From Polyodon spathula (lineage: Eukaryota; Chordata; Actinopteri; Acipenseriformes; Polyodontidae), in assembly GCF_017654505.1 (NCBI RefSeq), contig NC_054539.1, forward strand, positions 64,374,256 to 64,438,255: a stretch of DNA of 64,000 bases, given 5' to 3'. Below the pieces are notes generated by a model. It was not told the origin of the DNA, did not search any database, and saw only the letters and a list, made by a program, of their open reading frames with translations. Numbering within the stretch: the stretch's first letter is position 1; the number at the start of each line of letters is the position of its first letter. This document shows, in pieces, positions 11,532 to 49,155 of this stretch. The translations under genes were made by a program, and so were the position numbers.

Positions 11532-13202
11532 ACTGAGCCAACACCTACATTGTTTACTTCTATGGCAGTCATTTCTTATGAGCTAGTCTGGCCTTGCTGA
11601 GAAATCCTACATTTAAACCAGCATTGATACAGGGACACACCGTACTTGACAGATGGTTAAAGTCAGTTAGGAAAGTGTTTTGCACAGCAGACGATTGAAG
11701 TGGCCATGCAATTTTGTAACTACCCTGCCTGCAATGAGCAAAATAGCAGATGCCTTTTCACTACAGTTTTCAATTCTACTACTTTTTCAGATTGCCACTG
11801 AAGAATCTATTTGTATGCATTGTGAGTAGCAGTAGTGTAGGACCTCATAAATCATATATGTGCTCTCAAAGAACTTTTAAATGGTTTCTTGTCAGATGGG
11901 TTCTTGGGCAATCATTTGACAGCATGCTATTCCCATCAGCAGCAGGGTTTTTCACCAATTTGCTCTTTACTAATTACAAGACAGATGCTTTTAGTTCACT
12001 CTCCATCATTCAGTCTGCATAGCTCTCAGTTACACTTCAATTTCAGGGTTGATATTCATTCCTTTGTATGAATGAGTGAGTTACCTGCTACTTTACTTTT
12101 GTCATGTAAGGTTACAGAAATTATAGGAAAAGATACAGAATTTGTGAGTGTGCATTCAGTCTTGATTCATTTTATGCCCCCTGGGAATGAAATCCCCAGC
12201 TAAGAGATTATAGTGGAGGCGGTCATGCATCTCACTTCATATTCCATATATCTGGTTGGAGAACGGCTTATCCAATTGTCATTAAACTTGGTATTTACAT
12301 TTTAGCTGAAGCTATTAAGAATATCAGATTGTGGGGATAATCTGGGATGTCTGTCTGTCTGTACAACCTCTTATAGCCATGGCGGGGGTTGCATTTTACA
12401 GACATATTCATGTCACATTTCCTTGTTCATACATCGGTTTTGATGAGTACATTTTGATTTATGTCACAGCCTTTCCCTGAAAATGGCTTGACGCATCACA
12501 AGATCTACTGTTTGCCCCAATCAGATACATATTTGGCTCCTGACTCCCATCACATAGTGTGTCGTTTTGATTGGTTTGCCTGTCTGCTACCTAAGTCATA
12601 CAAGTATTGTAACACCATGCAAGTATTGTGTTGTATGTGGGATGTTTAAGTGATGTAGTAAATCTTTGAATAACAGAATCTTGATTCAGTTTGTGAAGCA
12701 AGAATAAGTTACAGCTCCCTGCTTAATCTATTGATTTATTTTCCTCAATACAATCAGAAAGCAGTATCCAAGAGACAGTCAGTCAGAAGGCAGCCAAGTC
12801 AGCTTTGCATAAAATTACATTTAGCCACTTGGCTGCTTGTGACTGAACCTTATGGGATTTGTTTTGTAAAAATAGCACAGGAAATGATGGCTGCATTGTT
12901 CATTGTCTAACAGTATGCCTATGGGTTAGTGGATCCCTGATAAAGTATAGTAAGCTGATAATAGTTCATTTTATGATGCTATAATAAAAACTAATAAAAC
13001 ACTCCTTAGAGCATCTATCATTTGTCCTTTATCACCATTTAAATCATCTTCACTTGAATGTATTATTTTTACTTGAAATAACTGATGTGAAAACCATTTG
13101 GTAAGCATCACTAATATATCACACCTCTGTACAGAAATCCTTTAACTTATATACATTATTATTACTAGCAGGGGATGTATGAAGTGGACATACAAAGTAG
13201 AG

Positions 13203-13204
<2 letters not shown>

Positions 13205-13267
<63 letters not shown>
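13205..13267. repeat. (TA)n microsatellite
   Basis: About 30 uninterrupted TA units. Confidence 0.95.
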
Positions 13268-13269
<2 letters not shown>

Positions 13270-14813
13270 AAAGATAAAAAAGATATCCTGGTTTACTGTC
13301 ATTCTTCTTTAATAAATGGGGAGCTTGCATTTTGGGGAAGGATACATGATGTCATATAACAAGTGCAGGATGTGTGGGAGTCAAATCTGATCTGCAAAAT
13401 ACAGGGGCTCCAATCTCAGACTCTGTTTAGATACACGTATGCATTTCCAGCCTATGCTTTATTACACTTCACTGTAGTGTTGCACAGTAAACATATCTAG
13501 CTGGCAGGTGCTGCTGGATGATTTGATATTAGTACTCATTTATTGAAGAGACAATGCTGTGTTGTCTGTTTATTTTTATTTGCACTGCAATATGAAAGCA
13601 TGGTTAAGGGTGTTACAGACAGGGGTCAGCAGTACGTTACACCTGTCTTTAGCAGAGGGCAACTCAAAATCGTTACGTCCACAGTGGGCCTTTCTTTCAA
13701 GGTCATACACACCGTATTCAGTATTATCTGCAATGGCAGCGCATCATAGAACACAGTGACAAAGAAGCACTTACCTTTTTTTAAAGAATTGATTTACCCT
13801 AAAAAAAAAAAAAAAAAAAAGATTTAATTTCATTTTTTTTTTTTTATTCCAGTGTTATAAAATGTGTACCAAATGATGTATATATACCAAACAAGATCTA
13901 AGTTACCAATGATACAAACTATGATTTCCTTCCATGAGACAGTGGATAAGTTAACAATTTAGAACAATTTCAGGGCCTCACCTTATAAGAGATTTAAAAA
14001 ATATATAATTGGGAGCATTAATAAAGTAGCAAAGATCTCCTCTTCATTGAGAAGAAATATTGAAAAGATATTCCTATGTCTTTTACTGGGGGACCGGCTT
14101 CTCAAAAGAGTACTTTTAAGAGGCTGCAGTGTCCCCACGATGCAGTGACAGCTGTTTAATTGATCATTTCGGTGAAAAAATTGAAAAGCAGTGATTCTAA
14201 TTATTATCCTGGAACACCAGTTAGGGAAATACAAAGTTGCGCACGAGCTGACAAAGAAAATTATGCTTAGCCCCTCACAATCTCTAATGAGATTGCTAGA
14301 GTTCCCCTGGGCTTTTTATGTAGATTTATGAATCCAGTGGTTCCCATTTACTGTTATTTACTGTTTATTTTTATAATTAATACAAAGCATATGTGTTTGA
14401 ACTGAGGGGCTCAATCAGTATTAACAACTGGATGTGAAACTAGTTCTGTCGTTCAGTTCCAACTGAGGTCTATAAAGTCATTTACAATGATGTGACTGTG
14501 ATGGCAGTTAGGGACACTTGTCTCAGACTGACTCAAAAATGCTCATTAGAATCCCAGTTTGCACTAGTTTGCATCTCTCAGCAGTCTTACCTCAATCTGA
14601 ATAGGCCAACTCAAAATTGGATATAATTCAATTCTGGGAAATGCCTGTACTGTAGTTTTTGTGGCTAGAATTCAATTTAATTATGGTGCCTGTGAAATTG
14701 CCAAAAACATGCAGTTTATATATCACAGTGGTTGTTTTTTTTTTTTTTGGTGTTTCTTAAAGACTGCAGTAGGGCTGCAGTTTAACCTCAGCCATAATAT
14801 TATTTTTTCTGAG

Positions 14814-14849
14814 AATATATATATATATATATATATACTATAGATAATA

Positions 14850-14880
<31 letters not shown>

Positions 14881-14908
14881 ATAATTATATATATATATAT
14901 ATATATTT
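14814..14908. repeat. Compound, interrupted (TA)n tract
   Basis: Several TA runs separated by short breaks such as 'ctatagataa' and 'ataattat'. Confidence 0.9.
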
Positions 14909-15888
14909 AAAGAGTCTTTTATATATAACTTTGGCATGACTATACTTAAAAAAAAGCAAATACAAGATCAGTACGACACTGATGTTGGATTTATGAAAGC
15001 AAGTATGCAGAATGTTTTGTTAAATCTAAAGGTGCTGCTGTGACTATCCATATTAAATAATCTTTCAAGGTAGAAATTACTAAAAATCCTTCCTTCAGAA
15101 ACACATCGCTTCTATAACTGGGATGACCAGTAACAGTCCTGGCAAGCCTTTCCATGCCAAGTTTTATGGGTAAAATTAAATAATTTACTACTTTTAGACC
15201 AATATAGAACCATTGCCATGGGAACTTTTCCACAGATCAATGGTGTCAGCTTTGTCAGCCTCCCCTCGACGAAACCATGTGCTTTAGTTTGCACAGCGCA
15301 AGCTTGCCCACTCCTCCCCCATCCCACCTCTGTAAAAACATGACAGATTCCCAGCCCTCTATCTCAGCCAGAGATCACAGGTAGTCATGGCACATAAGTA
15401 GATCAGCTCTGTCATCTTAGAGCTTGCAATGAAATGTGTAAAGATTTGTTATTCAGCATCTCCCAGTGAGTCTTCAGCATAGAACAGGTTTTGGGGTAGA
15501 AAGTATTTTCTGTATTGTGTATTGTGTATCTTATTGCCTAGAAGCAATGTGCATATGCATATCGTATATCAAGTATATATCTAGAGAACCGCTTATGCAT
15601 TTTTTATTAAACCAGGCAAGCATAACCTTTACCTCAATATGAAAGGAGAAGAGAACATTATTTTCCTGCCACCAGATATTATATATTTACAGAAGACTGT
15701 GTCTTTTCTTTGTCCTCTGAGGTAATTTCGGGGGCACAAGGTTTATTTTACTCCAGACATATGTATATACTGTATATATTTGAATATTAATCAGATTTTA
15801 TATCATCTTTATGATTAATAAATGTCTTTTCTATTTCCAGTTGCAAATTAAACAGTGTTTCCCTTCCATCGTAAACAAGCAATTTCAC

Positions 15889-15930
15889 CCACCCCCCCCC
15901 CCCCCACCCCCCCCCCCCCCAAAAAAAAAA
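15889..15930. repeat. Poly-C / poly-A tract
   Basis: C runs broken by single A bases, followed by about 12 A bases. Confidence 0.9.
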
Positions 15931-16344
15931 AAGTTCCAGCCTCAAGGGGCTTGCCTCTTTACTGTGAAACAACTGTCAAGAGAGAACAGTACATGCGAAC
16001 AAAAGGAAAACAGGAAAGTCTCAGTAGGCTATGATAGATCCAGCATTGTATTAACAAGCTTTGTTATCTTGCATCTGGATTGTGGGTCTATAACCAGAGC
16101 AGATAATCCGTTTCCAGTCCGGTAGAAAATAAATCAGTAAATTTGTTCTTTTTCCTTATCCAGACATATTGAAAGAATATTTTTCTGTTTGTTTTTATGA
16201 AAAAAAATGTTATTCATGAAACTGTTCTAGTCTGTTATAAGAAACCAAGAACTGATTTATGAATGTTAGTAATAAACAAATTCATATTGAAGCTTTGGGA
16301 ATATGGACTGTACAATAAACAACATTTTATTTTGCATATAGCAC

Positions 16345-16772
16345 TGTGACAAAGACGGATGTAGTGGGGACGTCAGACCAGAAGAAACACACAGTACTGC
16401 AAGAGGAAATGATAAATGGATGCACTACTGCGCGGTTTATTATTATAAAATAAAACAGGACAAAAACAGGACACGGCACTGGCAGCCAAAACAAAGAGAC
16501 AAACAAAAACGAACTACACAGACAAACACAGTAAGCTGAAATTATGATTTACTTTATGTTATTACTTTCTCCTGTCCACACCCGTTCTCCACTCAACGAA
16601 CACACACCCATAGTGAGTGAAAACATGCTGCTTTTATGCTTTTTTTTTTTAATGCAGCTGTACCGAGACTCGATTGCTAATCAATCATTCAATTGGAGTC
16701 TCAGTACAACTGCACGTGAATTAATAAAGTGCAATTCCCTGTGCTCACATATTACTACATTTTACCTACATT

Positions 16773-16775
<3 letters not shown>
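16345..16775 (-). mobile_element. Solo LTR, family A, truncated at its 5' (U3) end
   Basis: On the plus strand it opens TGTGACAAAGACGG, the reverse complement of the family A 3' end, and runs through 'acacggcac', 'ccgttctccactca', 'agtgagtgaaaacatgc', 'gagactcgattgctaatcaa' and 'aagtgcaattccc', all shared with 52623-53241. Similarity stops where a (TA)n tract begins, so the outer U3 portion has been lost or replaced by microsatellite expansion. Confidence 0.75.

Positions 16776-16840
<65 letters not shown>
16776..16840. repeat. (TA)n microsatellite at the broken end of an LTR
   Basis: About 32 TA units directly abut the truncated LTR. Confidence 0.95.
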
Positions 16841-16842
<2 letters not shown>

Positions 16843-18145
16843 CATGATTCCATCACATTTTATGTATAACTTCACAGATTAACTGAAGTTAATGGTAAAT
16901 AAACAGTAGCATAGTGCATTACTGTATCTTAGACAACATGTAGTTTTTACTGCATTCAATTTGCACAAGAAACAAGTTTGAAATGTAAATCACACTGAAG
17001 AAAGATGTTCACATACAGTATGTCTTTGGAATGATGAGTGGCTGAAAACTATTTTTTTACACCATTCATAAAGAGATATTGCATAATAGTATATTAACAA
17101 ACAATACCATTATTTATTGTTTAAAACTACATTGGTTTGAAAATACAATATCAGCAAATAAAATTAAAAAATCAAAACAAAATCTGTATTTCTACAGGTG
17201 AAACTCAAATGATTGTGGTGCACTGTACAGTGTTTTCAATCCAAGTTTCTCTAAAGCTACACAGACTGTCAGGCTCTCTAGCCACATAGTCCATATCACC
17301 AGACAGTGAACTCCTGTACAGTGTTCACACTGTCATATCCAAGTAAGGGGGACATACAGTACAGTAAGAACTGATTTACCTCCAAGGTCACACAGCAGCT
17401 GAGTTAAGAGTCCCTTATGTGCTGTCTTCCTTTAGTTACAGGAAAAAAGTTTTATTATTTTCTCTAGCTAGTACTTAAATTTTAATGGATTGTGTTTTCT
17501 TGTCTACTGAGGACCATGGGGAGTGATGCTAATAGTCCATTTACCAAACAGCTCCTCTATAAATTATGCCATTTATCACCTTCTGATACACATTGCCAAC
17601 TGCATATAAAACAAATAGGTTTGCTTTCAGTATTCCAATGGCTAAGTGAGGATGATGCTAATATTTGAAATACTAATTTTTAACCCTAAATCAAAACAGT
17701 CCTTTTAATGAAAATATTGTTTACAGGCTTCCCTGTACTTTATTGTTCTATTGAAAGCATAGCTTTGTGCTGCTATTTTCCCATTCTGAGCAGGTAGTGG
17801 TGGTTCAGGGTTCCTGTAATGGGGAAAAGAACAAAGAGGGAGGCGATCTGTATATGAGCCAACTGCTGTATTCCTTAAGAATCAACATTACATTTACCTG
17901 GACAAGGGAGATTGTCAGGCCCTAATTTATTACTGTATTTTTCATGTAATAAACCAGGACTCCCTGTTCTTGTTAGATGCCTTTGGTGCCTTTATCCGTC
18001 CTGAAGCACAGGATATTTATCATGTAGAATCAGTTTAGGCACTGCAGCAAGACCCATGGGCTGACAACTGAGTTCTATGTCATGGGCTACAATGATTAGA
18101 AATACACAACTGGGTGGCGGTAGGGGCAAAATAATTTTCTCCCTC

Positions 18146-18765
18146 ATAGACTCCAATGCTGGGATAAAAGGAAAGAATCTTCCCCCTCATAGGCTCCAAT
18201 GCTGGGATAAAGGGAAAGAATCTTCCCCCTCATAGGCTCCAGTGCTGGGACAAAGGGAAAGAATCTTCCCCCTCAAAGGCTCCAGTGCTGGGACAAAGAG
18301 AAAGAGTCTATCCCATCATAAACTTCAGTGCTGAGACAAAGGGAAAGAGTCTATCCCATCATAGGCTCCAGTGCTGGGACAAAGGGAAACAATTGTCCCC
18401 CTCATAGGCTGCAGTGCTGGGACAAAGGGAAAGAATCACCCCCTCATAGGCTCCAGTGCTGGGACAAAGAGAAAGAATCACTCCAGTGCTGGGGCAAAGG
18501 GAAAGAGTCTTGCCCATCATAGGCTCCAGTGCTAGGACAAAGGAAAATAATCTTCCCCCTCATAGACTTCAATGCTGGGATAAAGGGAAAGAATCTTCCC
18601 CCTCATAGACTCCAGTACTGGGACAAAGGGAAAGAATCAACCCCCTCATAGGCTCCAGTGCTGGGACAAAGGAAACAAGTCTATCCCATCATAGGATCCA
18701 GTGCTGGGACAAAGGGAAATAATCTTCCCACTCATACTCTCCAGTGCTAGGGCAAAGAGAAAGTT
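18146..18765. repeat. Minisatellite, ~43-bp unit, about 14 copies
   Basis: The unit contains 'ctccagtgctgggacaaagg' followed by 'gaaagaatcttccccctcat'. Units vary at scattered positions ('ctatcccatcat' replaces 'cttccccctcat' in several) and some are shortened, for example around 18480-18495. Frames across it are artefacts of the repeat. Confidence 0.9.
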
Positions 18766-19539
18766 GACAATCTTATGTCCTGACTTTTGCATAACTACAG
18801 TAACACCATGCATGGGGAATGAGAAAAGGTAGGAATTATTAAAAATAAAACACATTTTAGTAATCAATGGCTTTATGACCCTGGCCGGGCTGTCCTGTAT
18901 GCAGTAGTGCAGGAAGAAATGCATTACCAGTATTTTTTTGGACACACAGCTAGCTGGTCTAGAGAGTTAAGTGTGTGCACTGCTTAAGTCTCAGTAAGCA
19001 TGCAAATTAATTTGCCTTGTGATATGATGCATCTGCATTTGTATATGTACACAGGTGTTTGGCAGTGGTACACAGCAGTTAGTTTAAGAGGACCTAGGTT
19101 ACATATGCTGCGTTTTAAAATAAATGTGAAGTTGGCACATATCGGCTACAGGCAGCTGAACTGTATATTTTAGAGTAGAGTCCATAGATATTCAACAAAA
19201 CTGAAGAGCAGAAACACTGTTTCACTCACATTATTTTCATTGAAAAAAAAAAACCTTGTGTATGATTATGTGTAATTAAAAGCACTTTGAGAAAGCCTGG
19301 TTAAAGCTAATTAGGTTCTATAATTTTAAGTGCTAATAAGTGCTCCTAAATACAGTGCTGTCATGGTCATCGACACTTTCAATACTTTTCTTTAACAGAA
19401 ATGTTTAACAAAAATTGCAATCAATCCTCAGATATTAATGGTTTGTGGCAGTTTTCTTTTGTAGGTTTCTTATTTTAAGATGAGTGGACCAAGAAACTAC
19501 AACAGTTAAAACTGAACAATATTTCATTCTATTCTAATT

Positions 19540-19775
19540 ATTATTATTATTTGGTTATTTAGCAGATGCCTTTATCCAAGGTGACTTCCAGAGACTAGGG
19601 TGTGTGATCTATGCATCAGCTGTAGAGTCACTTACAACAACGTCACACCCAAAAGACAGAGCACAAGGTGGTTAAGTGACTTGCTCAGGGTCACACAATG
19701 AGTCAGTGAGTGAGTCAGAATTTGGACCGGTTCCAAGCGCTTTCCTTTAATCACCAGACCACACAGCACAGAACT
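19540..19775 (+). repeat. Ancient SINE / LINE-tail-like interspersed repeat
   Basis: Contains 'ttagcagatgcctttatcca' followed by 'gttaagtgacttgctcaggg' and 'tcacacaatgagtcag'. These are motifs of a very common vertebrate repeat with a MIR-like second half. Family name uncertain. A shorter relative with 'ggttcaaggtcactcagtga' may lie near 33710-33740. Confidence 0.5.
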
Positions 19776-20069
19776 AAGGGGTCACTTTTCAACATGATTT
19801 GTCCTGGATTTTGTTCATGAAGGTGAATGGTTCAGCTCTACCAACAACCATGCAACCATGTGCCTTAGCAACTTTAAACTGTGATTGGTAGCATTTCTAT
19901 ATGAGTAATATAAAAAACTTAAATCATCCTTTTTAAAGGCTTTCCATTCTACACACTGCTACATGATTAACGATGTTTGTTGACACATTTATAGCCACAC
20001 TTTTTCTTTTGGCTAAAGACGCCTCTCAAAACAGCAGTATGTTTATGTGGTTTAACATAAATGATTGAG

Positions 20070-20674
20070 TGTGGCAAAGTGCCCAGAGCCTGTGTGTATT
20101 TTGCGTTGTATGTTGTGTGTTAAATGTTGGTGTATAGTCATTGGTACACGGGATATCAACGGGTCTGTGTAACACGAGTGTTTAAAATGTATATTTGTAT
20201 TTAGGCACGAGGCTTGCACAGCACTTTACATGCAAGTAAAATCTAATAATATGTGGGCACAGGGAATTGCACTTTATTAATTCACATGCAGTTGTACCTC
20301 GACTCCAATTGAATGATTGATTAGCAATCGAGTCTCGGTACAGCTGCATAAAAGCAGCACGTTTTCACTCACTCTGGGTTGTGTGTTCGGTGAGTCGAGA
20401 ACGGGATTGGAGACGGATGTTAGAATAATAATAATAGTTAATAGTTAAAATATCAGCTCACCATGTTTGTCTGTTTTGTTTGTCTCTTTAATTTGGCGAA
20501 AGTGCCGTGTCCTGTGTTTTTGTTTGTTACAACCTTTTTATTTACTGTTCTGTTCATTCATTAAATGCTGAGCGAAACCAATCGCTCAGCTCCACCCAAC
20601 TCCACCTCTCTGTTGTTTATTTCCTGGTTTTTATTTTTGGTCTGATGTCACCCACTCCGGCCGTCTTCATGACA
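20070..20674 (+). mobile_element. Solo LTR, family A
   Basis: The 605-bp block starts TGTGGCAAAGTGCCC and ends GTCTTCATGACA. Flanks are TTGAG (20065-20069) and CTGAG (20675-20679), a 5-bp target duplication with one change. Inside are a TATA-like 'gcataaaagcagcacg' (about 20347), the 'gtgccgtgtcctgtgttttt' block and 'tctgatgtcacccactccgg' near the 3' end. No internal retroviral-type region follows, so recombination has left a single LTR. Confidence 0.85.
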
Positions 20675-20785
20675 CTGAGTTATACATTTATTTTACCTTA
20701 ATCATTAAGAGGACTATTCTCAAAAAAGTGGGTAAACCCTGTGAAGCCTGGATCTAGGTGCTTGTTGTTACACAACAAACAATGT

Positions 20786-20787
<2 letters not shown>

Positions 20788-20826
<39 letters not shown>
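20788..20826. repeat. Poly-C tract, about 39 nt
   Basis: Uninterrupted C run starting after 'caatgtgt'. Length in the assembly may be unreliable. Confidence 0.9.
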
Positions 20827-20827
<1 letters not shown>

Positions 20828-23800
20828 AAGTAGCACATTCTCATACAGAAATCTCTGCCGCGTATCTGACTGTGTGTGGAGATTGCCGCTCCACGGACTC
20901 TGGAATGCAAATTTGGCTTGAACAAAGAGACGCCTCTCAATGGCCAAGAACAGGTGCCCAGAGTTTGCGTTTGACTTGCATTTCTCACACAACTAACAGC
21001 ATTTAGCATGTCTACTATAATTTTAGCTATAACATTTGTTTCAATGATCAAAAGAAAATTTCCTTTCAACAACAAACATAAGTCTGGGCAAAAAAGTAAA
21101 ACTTCGCTGAATAAATGTATGATGAATAAATGAAAGTAGGTTAAATACACAAATCAAAATACATTTTGGAGGATTTTACAGTATTGTATCAGCAATGCTA
21201 GAAAACACCCATAAAAAAACTATTTTGCACTATTTTGTAACATCTTAAATTGAGTGGGATATATTTAATTTTATAGTTACACAGAAGAGCACACTAGTAA
21301 TTGCAGGTACACAAAGCGAACGCCATCACTCAAAGAAGGGTTAACATAATATTCCTAAAATATTCTGTTGATTTCACACAATGACAACGTCTGAATACAG
21401 AACAAGTGGCTTCTTCCGGCTAAGAAATGTTGTAGTTTTCTATCATAGCACATTTGCTCCATTATGTGAAGATAAATGCAACCCTCCAATTGGAAAAAAA
21501 AAACAATGTTTCAGTTAAGCAGGCCTATTAGCGCTTGTAAAAAATGGATAAACTTGATACCACACACTTATCAGCTTTAGTTTCATGACCATAATAACAA
21601 CACCCCTACCTTACTTTTGAAATGAGCCCTTGACTAATATAGCATGTTGGATTGTAATATGATGATGGCTGACTTTACCTGGAGAAAAGCAAAAATATTT
21701 TGTGATCCATTTTGGTGGATATCAGCATAGGCAGTTATAAAACAAAAACTTAGCTGCATTTTAGGTGCACACTGAAAAATTTTGGGGCACACAAAAACAA
21801 TACTGTTTTGCTGAAATTCATTGTTGAATATCTACCAATCTTATTTTTCCTTCATTTCTTGCAGTTCAATACTTATTTTATCAACAGAATTATAATGGAC
21901 GGCTTTATTTCCAACTTAAATTATTTTTAACTGCCTGGTAGCATCTTCCTCAAAATGAGCTACTTGCCTGCTTATGGTAGCAGGATGGTCTGGCTGACGT
22001 TTTTGGATGTATGCCATTGCGAGCCGTTCTGAAGCACTGTGTTTTAATATACTTTCATTTGAACTTCTGGCTCCCTGTTAAAAATGCAGTCTTGCCTGCC
22101 ATCAGTGCAAAACATGGATTTGTTTTAACATTGTCAAACTTAGGCCAGGGAAAATCTTTTAGCCGCTGTTGGTTGAACTTCTATGTTCTTTTGCTACTTA
22201 AAACTCTGTAACTAAGATAGCTTTTTGTAAAGACACTGATATATCTGAATTTTGCTCATCGCAGTTTACTTTTGAAACCTCTCCAGTCAAGTAGCTAACA
22301 AAAACAATTTTCTGACCTATAAACATAAGGAAGAAGGATCCTATTATCCTGGGTCCACAAAGACGAGGGTACCAGCAATAATGTTGCTATCTTTAACTTG
22401 GCTCGACAAAAGCTCTATTTGTGCAATACCAACATGGGCCACGTACAGTATATCTTAGACATAGTTTCCCCAAGTGCTCTGCTCAAATGGTTAAGTCAGG
22501 AAGTCTAAAGAAAACTAAACAAATTGCTCCCTGTGCATTTCTTCATGGTATGCCTGTCTGGGTAAGCTGATTGATAGCAATGTGTAAGACACAAGTATGC
22601 AAGGTATGTTTTATTTCCGCTGCAGTGGCAAAGTTAATCAGCTCCCAGTTTATAAAAGACGTGACTGCGGAACTTAACCTTATTAAAGCATATTAAAGTG
22701 CAGTAAAAGTATTGTGAAAACATTGTAAAGCACAGGCAACAGTGACAAACAGCAACCATGAATGGTAAATCATTAAATAGTTAGCATGAGTAAAGCATGG
22801 AAACTGCAAAATTACTGTGCGCATTTACCATGGTAAATGTTTATATGGGTGGACTGGTGGAAAAATGTATTTTTGAATGATCTCTTCTCTAAAGTGTCTT
22901 GCTTCTTATCTTAGTAGAGCTACTACTGTGCTCTTTACTGAAGGTTTGCTTGTTCTGCATAATCAATTGTTCTTAATAATCTGAATAGTCTTCAGAGTTT
23001 TCACCATTTTTTAAAATGGTTTGCAGCTGTTTTGTTCAGGTACTAAGCAGATGGTAAGATGAATACCGCTGAAGGATACATACTTGTGATATGCATCATT
23101 ACACCTTTCAAAAAGTGACAAATTGTCTTGTGTAATTCAAGTACTGTAATGTACTGTATGTGGCATTTAAAACCAGTGTGGTCTATTTATGAGAGCTAAG
23201 GTTTGGGATTGTGAAGCTCTTAGGTATGAAGTGTTGCTCAGCCATGTGTCATCTAGCATAATGCTTAGCTTCAGCCACCTGGAAAACTGTGTTATGGGTA
23301 ATTTAAAAAAAAGCCTAGAAGCTATTAATTCAGACGGGCTGAGTTAAACCAGGCTGCCTTCTCAGACTGTGTTTATTATAGCAGCAGCAGGCATATTATT
23401 CCATGCCTCACAAAAAGACCAGACAGAAATCGATAAAGACCTCTTTGAAGAAATGTCTGGAGATGCAGTTTGTAAGCAGATTACTCCCTGCAGAAAATGT
23501 TAATTGTAAACATAATGGCAAAGCCCCCCATCCCCACTGTTGTATGCACACAGATTTGTATTTTATTTATGTAGGTTTTTAACACTTCATTGTCTGTTCT
23601 TGTTTCAATTGAATCAATCCTAAATCAGATTCCTACAAATAAGACTTTTGTCTACTGTTCATGTGACACATTCAACTCAATATAAAAATCCAATCGTCCA
23701 CCTTTCTGATTATCAGAAAAGAACAACTTAATGCCATCTAAATGTTTTCCATTACAATAATTTGAATAAAAAAATAAATAAATAAAACAATTGAATACAT

Positions 23801-25010
23801 TCCTAGGATTATCCTGAGAGCTGGCTTACTGGCTGACTGTCTGTTGAATATATTGAATCTAATTCTTAGAGGACATTTTTACTTTCTACTGTTAAATTGT
23901 CAATAAAACTAATTTTCTTTGTTCACTTGTTACTATAAATGTGCATTTAAGCAAGTCGGATAAGTTTCATTGGGTTTGCATGTGTAGATAAGATTAGACA
24001 ACCTGAACAAATAAGTCCCATAAAATAGAACCAACAGCAAACTTACTGGTATTTTCTACATATTTATAGAATAGGATAAAAAAAAGAAATCAATAAGAAG
24101 AGACATAAATTAGGCTGAAATTCTGTATTTTTAACCAAAAGCTTGTGAGCGTCTCAAGTAAGGTGGTTTTATGTTGATGTAATTGTAATGACACGCTCTC
24201 CATGGGAGACTGTAACAGTAAAACTTTAACCTTTTCAAATATATGCGACTTGATGAAACGCATCATTCTTAGCGCATGCTGTCTATATCACTATGTGCTG
24301 ATTTGAAGAGCTCTCTAAAATAAAAAAAAAAGTTGCATTCAGGCTTTGTGGGTGGGGGGGGGGGGTCATATGACTACTGTATATTGGGGAAACCCTCAAA
24401 AATGAAATGGCTCATCTCATTTGTTTTTTATGTTAGCCAATGCAGGTTCGTAGGGCATGCTTGTAAGGGTAACCTGAGGATAATGGAAGAGTGAGTGTAG
24501 TGGACAGTGTTGCATCTGTAATACGTGTTACTCAAGCATTTTCCAGACTGTAATACAAAAATTATAATAATTATCTTTTTCCATCCAATTTGTGTACAGT
24601 ACTTTCACTACGATCAAAGGAGCAGCTTCCATTTTTGAAAAGGCTATGAAAAATAAGGTTATTTCAGCAGACCAGTATTTTGCCTGCATTTACTGTGGTC
24701 ACTGGTTGCACCAAAAGAGATGCAGCTGGCAGAAATATAATTATAAGAATTTGTATACCTTAATGAAAAAGAAAGACTCAGGTTGCTTTATTAATGATCT
24801 GAACAGTGGGGGAAATAACATTGATCTTTAAGTATTCATCTAGCTGGAGTTTTCCCCAGGAGTGATTCATAGATCCATTTTAGCAATCAGGTTTATAAAT
24901 ACTGTGTTGGTGATCCGCCATTGTTTAAATGTGTTTATGAAATGATTCTGTGGCCGGATTCAATAAATTATTGCCTTTAGTCTTTATTAAATATTTTTTT
25001 CCAAAACCAG

Positions 25011-49155
<24,145 letters not shown>

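Larger units (their letters stand above)
1..25010 (+). other. Large KIF3C intron upstream of the first visible exon (no host gene seen)
   Basis: No long reading frame resembling a kinesin motor, and no other host gene, is visible here. Because the first KIF3C exon in the window begins in the middle of the stalk, this stretch is inferred to be intron, at least 25 kb long. Stretches without a recognised element are about 1-600, 1391-2204, 6046-7510, 7801-10161, 11532-16344, 16841-18145, 18766-19539 and 20827-25010. They are AT-rich single-copy-looking DNA with short A, T, TA and G runs. A true upstream exon shorter than about 60 bases could be missed by eye. Confidence 0.6.

Noticed and set aside
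13142..13330. Frame rich in Ile-Tyr
   Set aside because: Translation of a (TA)n microsatellite.
18146..18765. CRISPR-like array
   Set aside because: Units are contiguous with no unique spacers, and the genome is a vertebrate one.
24592..24831. 79-codon frame just upstream of the first KIF3C exon, considered as an extra exon
   Set aside because: No kinesin similarity, and the next real exon begins in phase 0 with its own good acceptor. It looks like chance or a decayed repeat.
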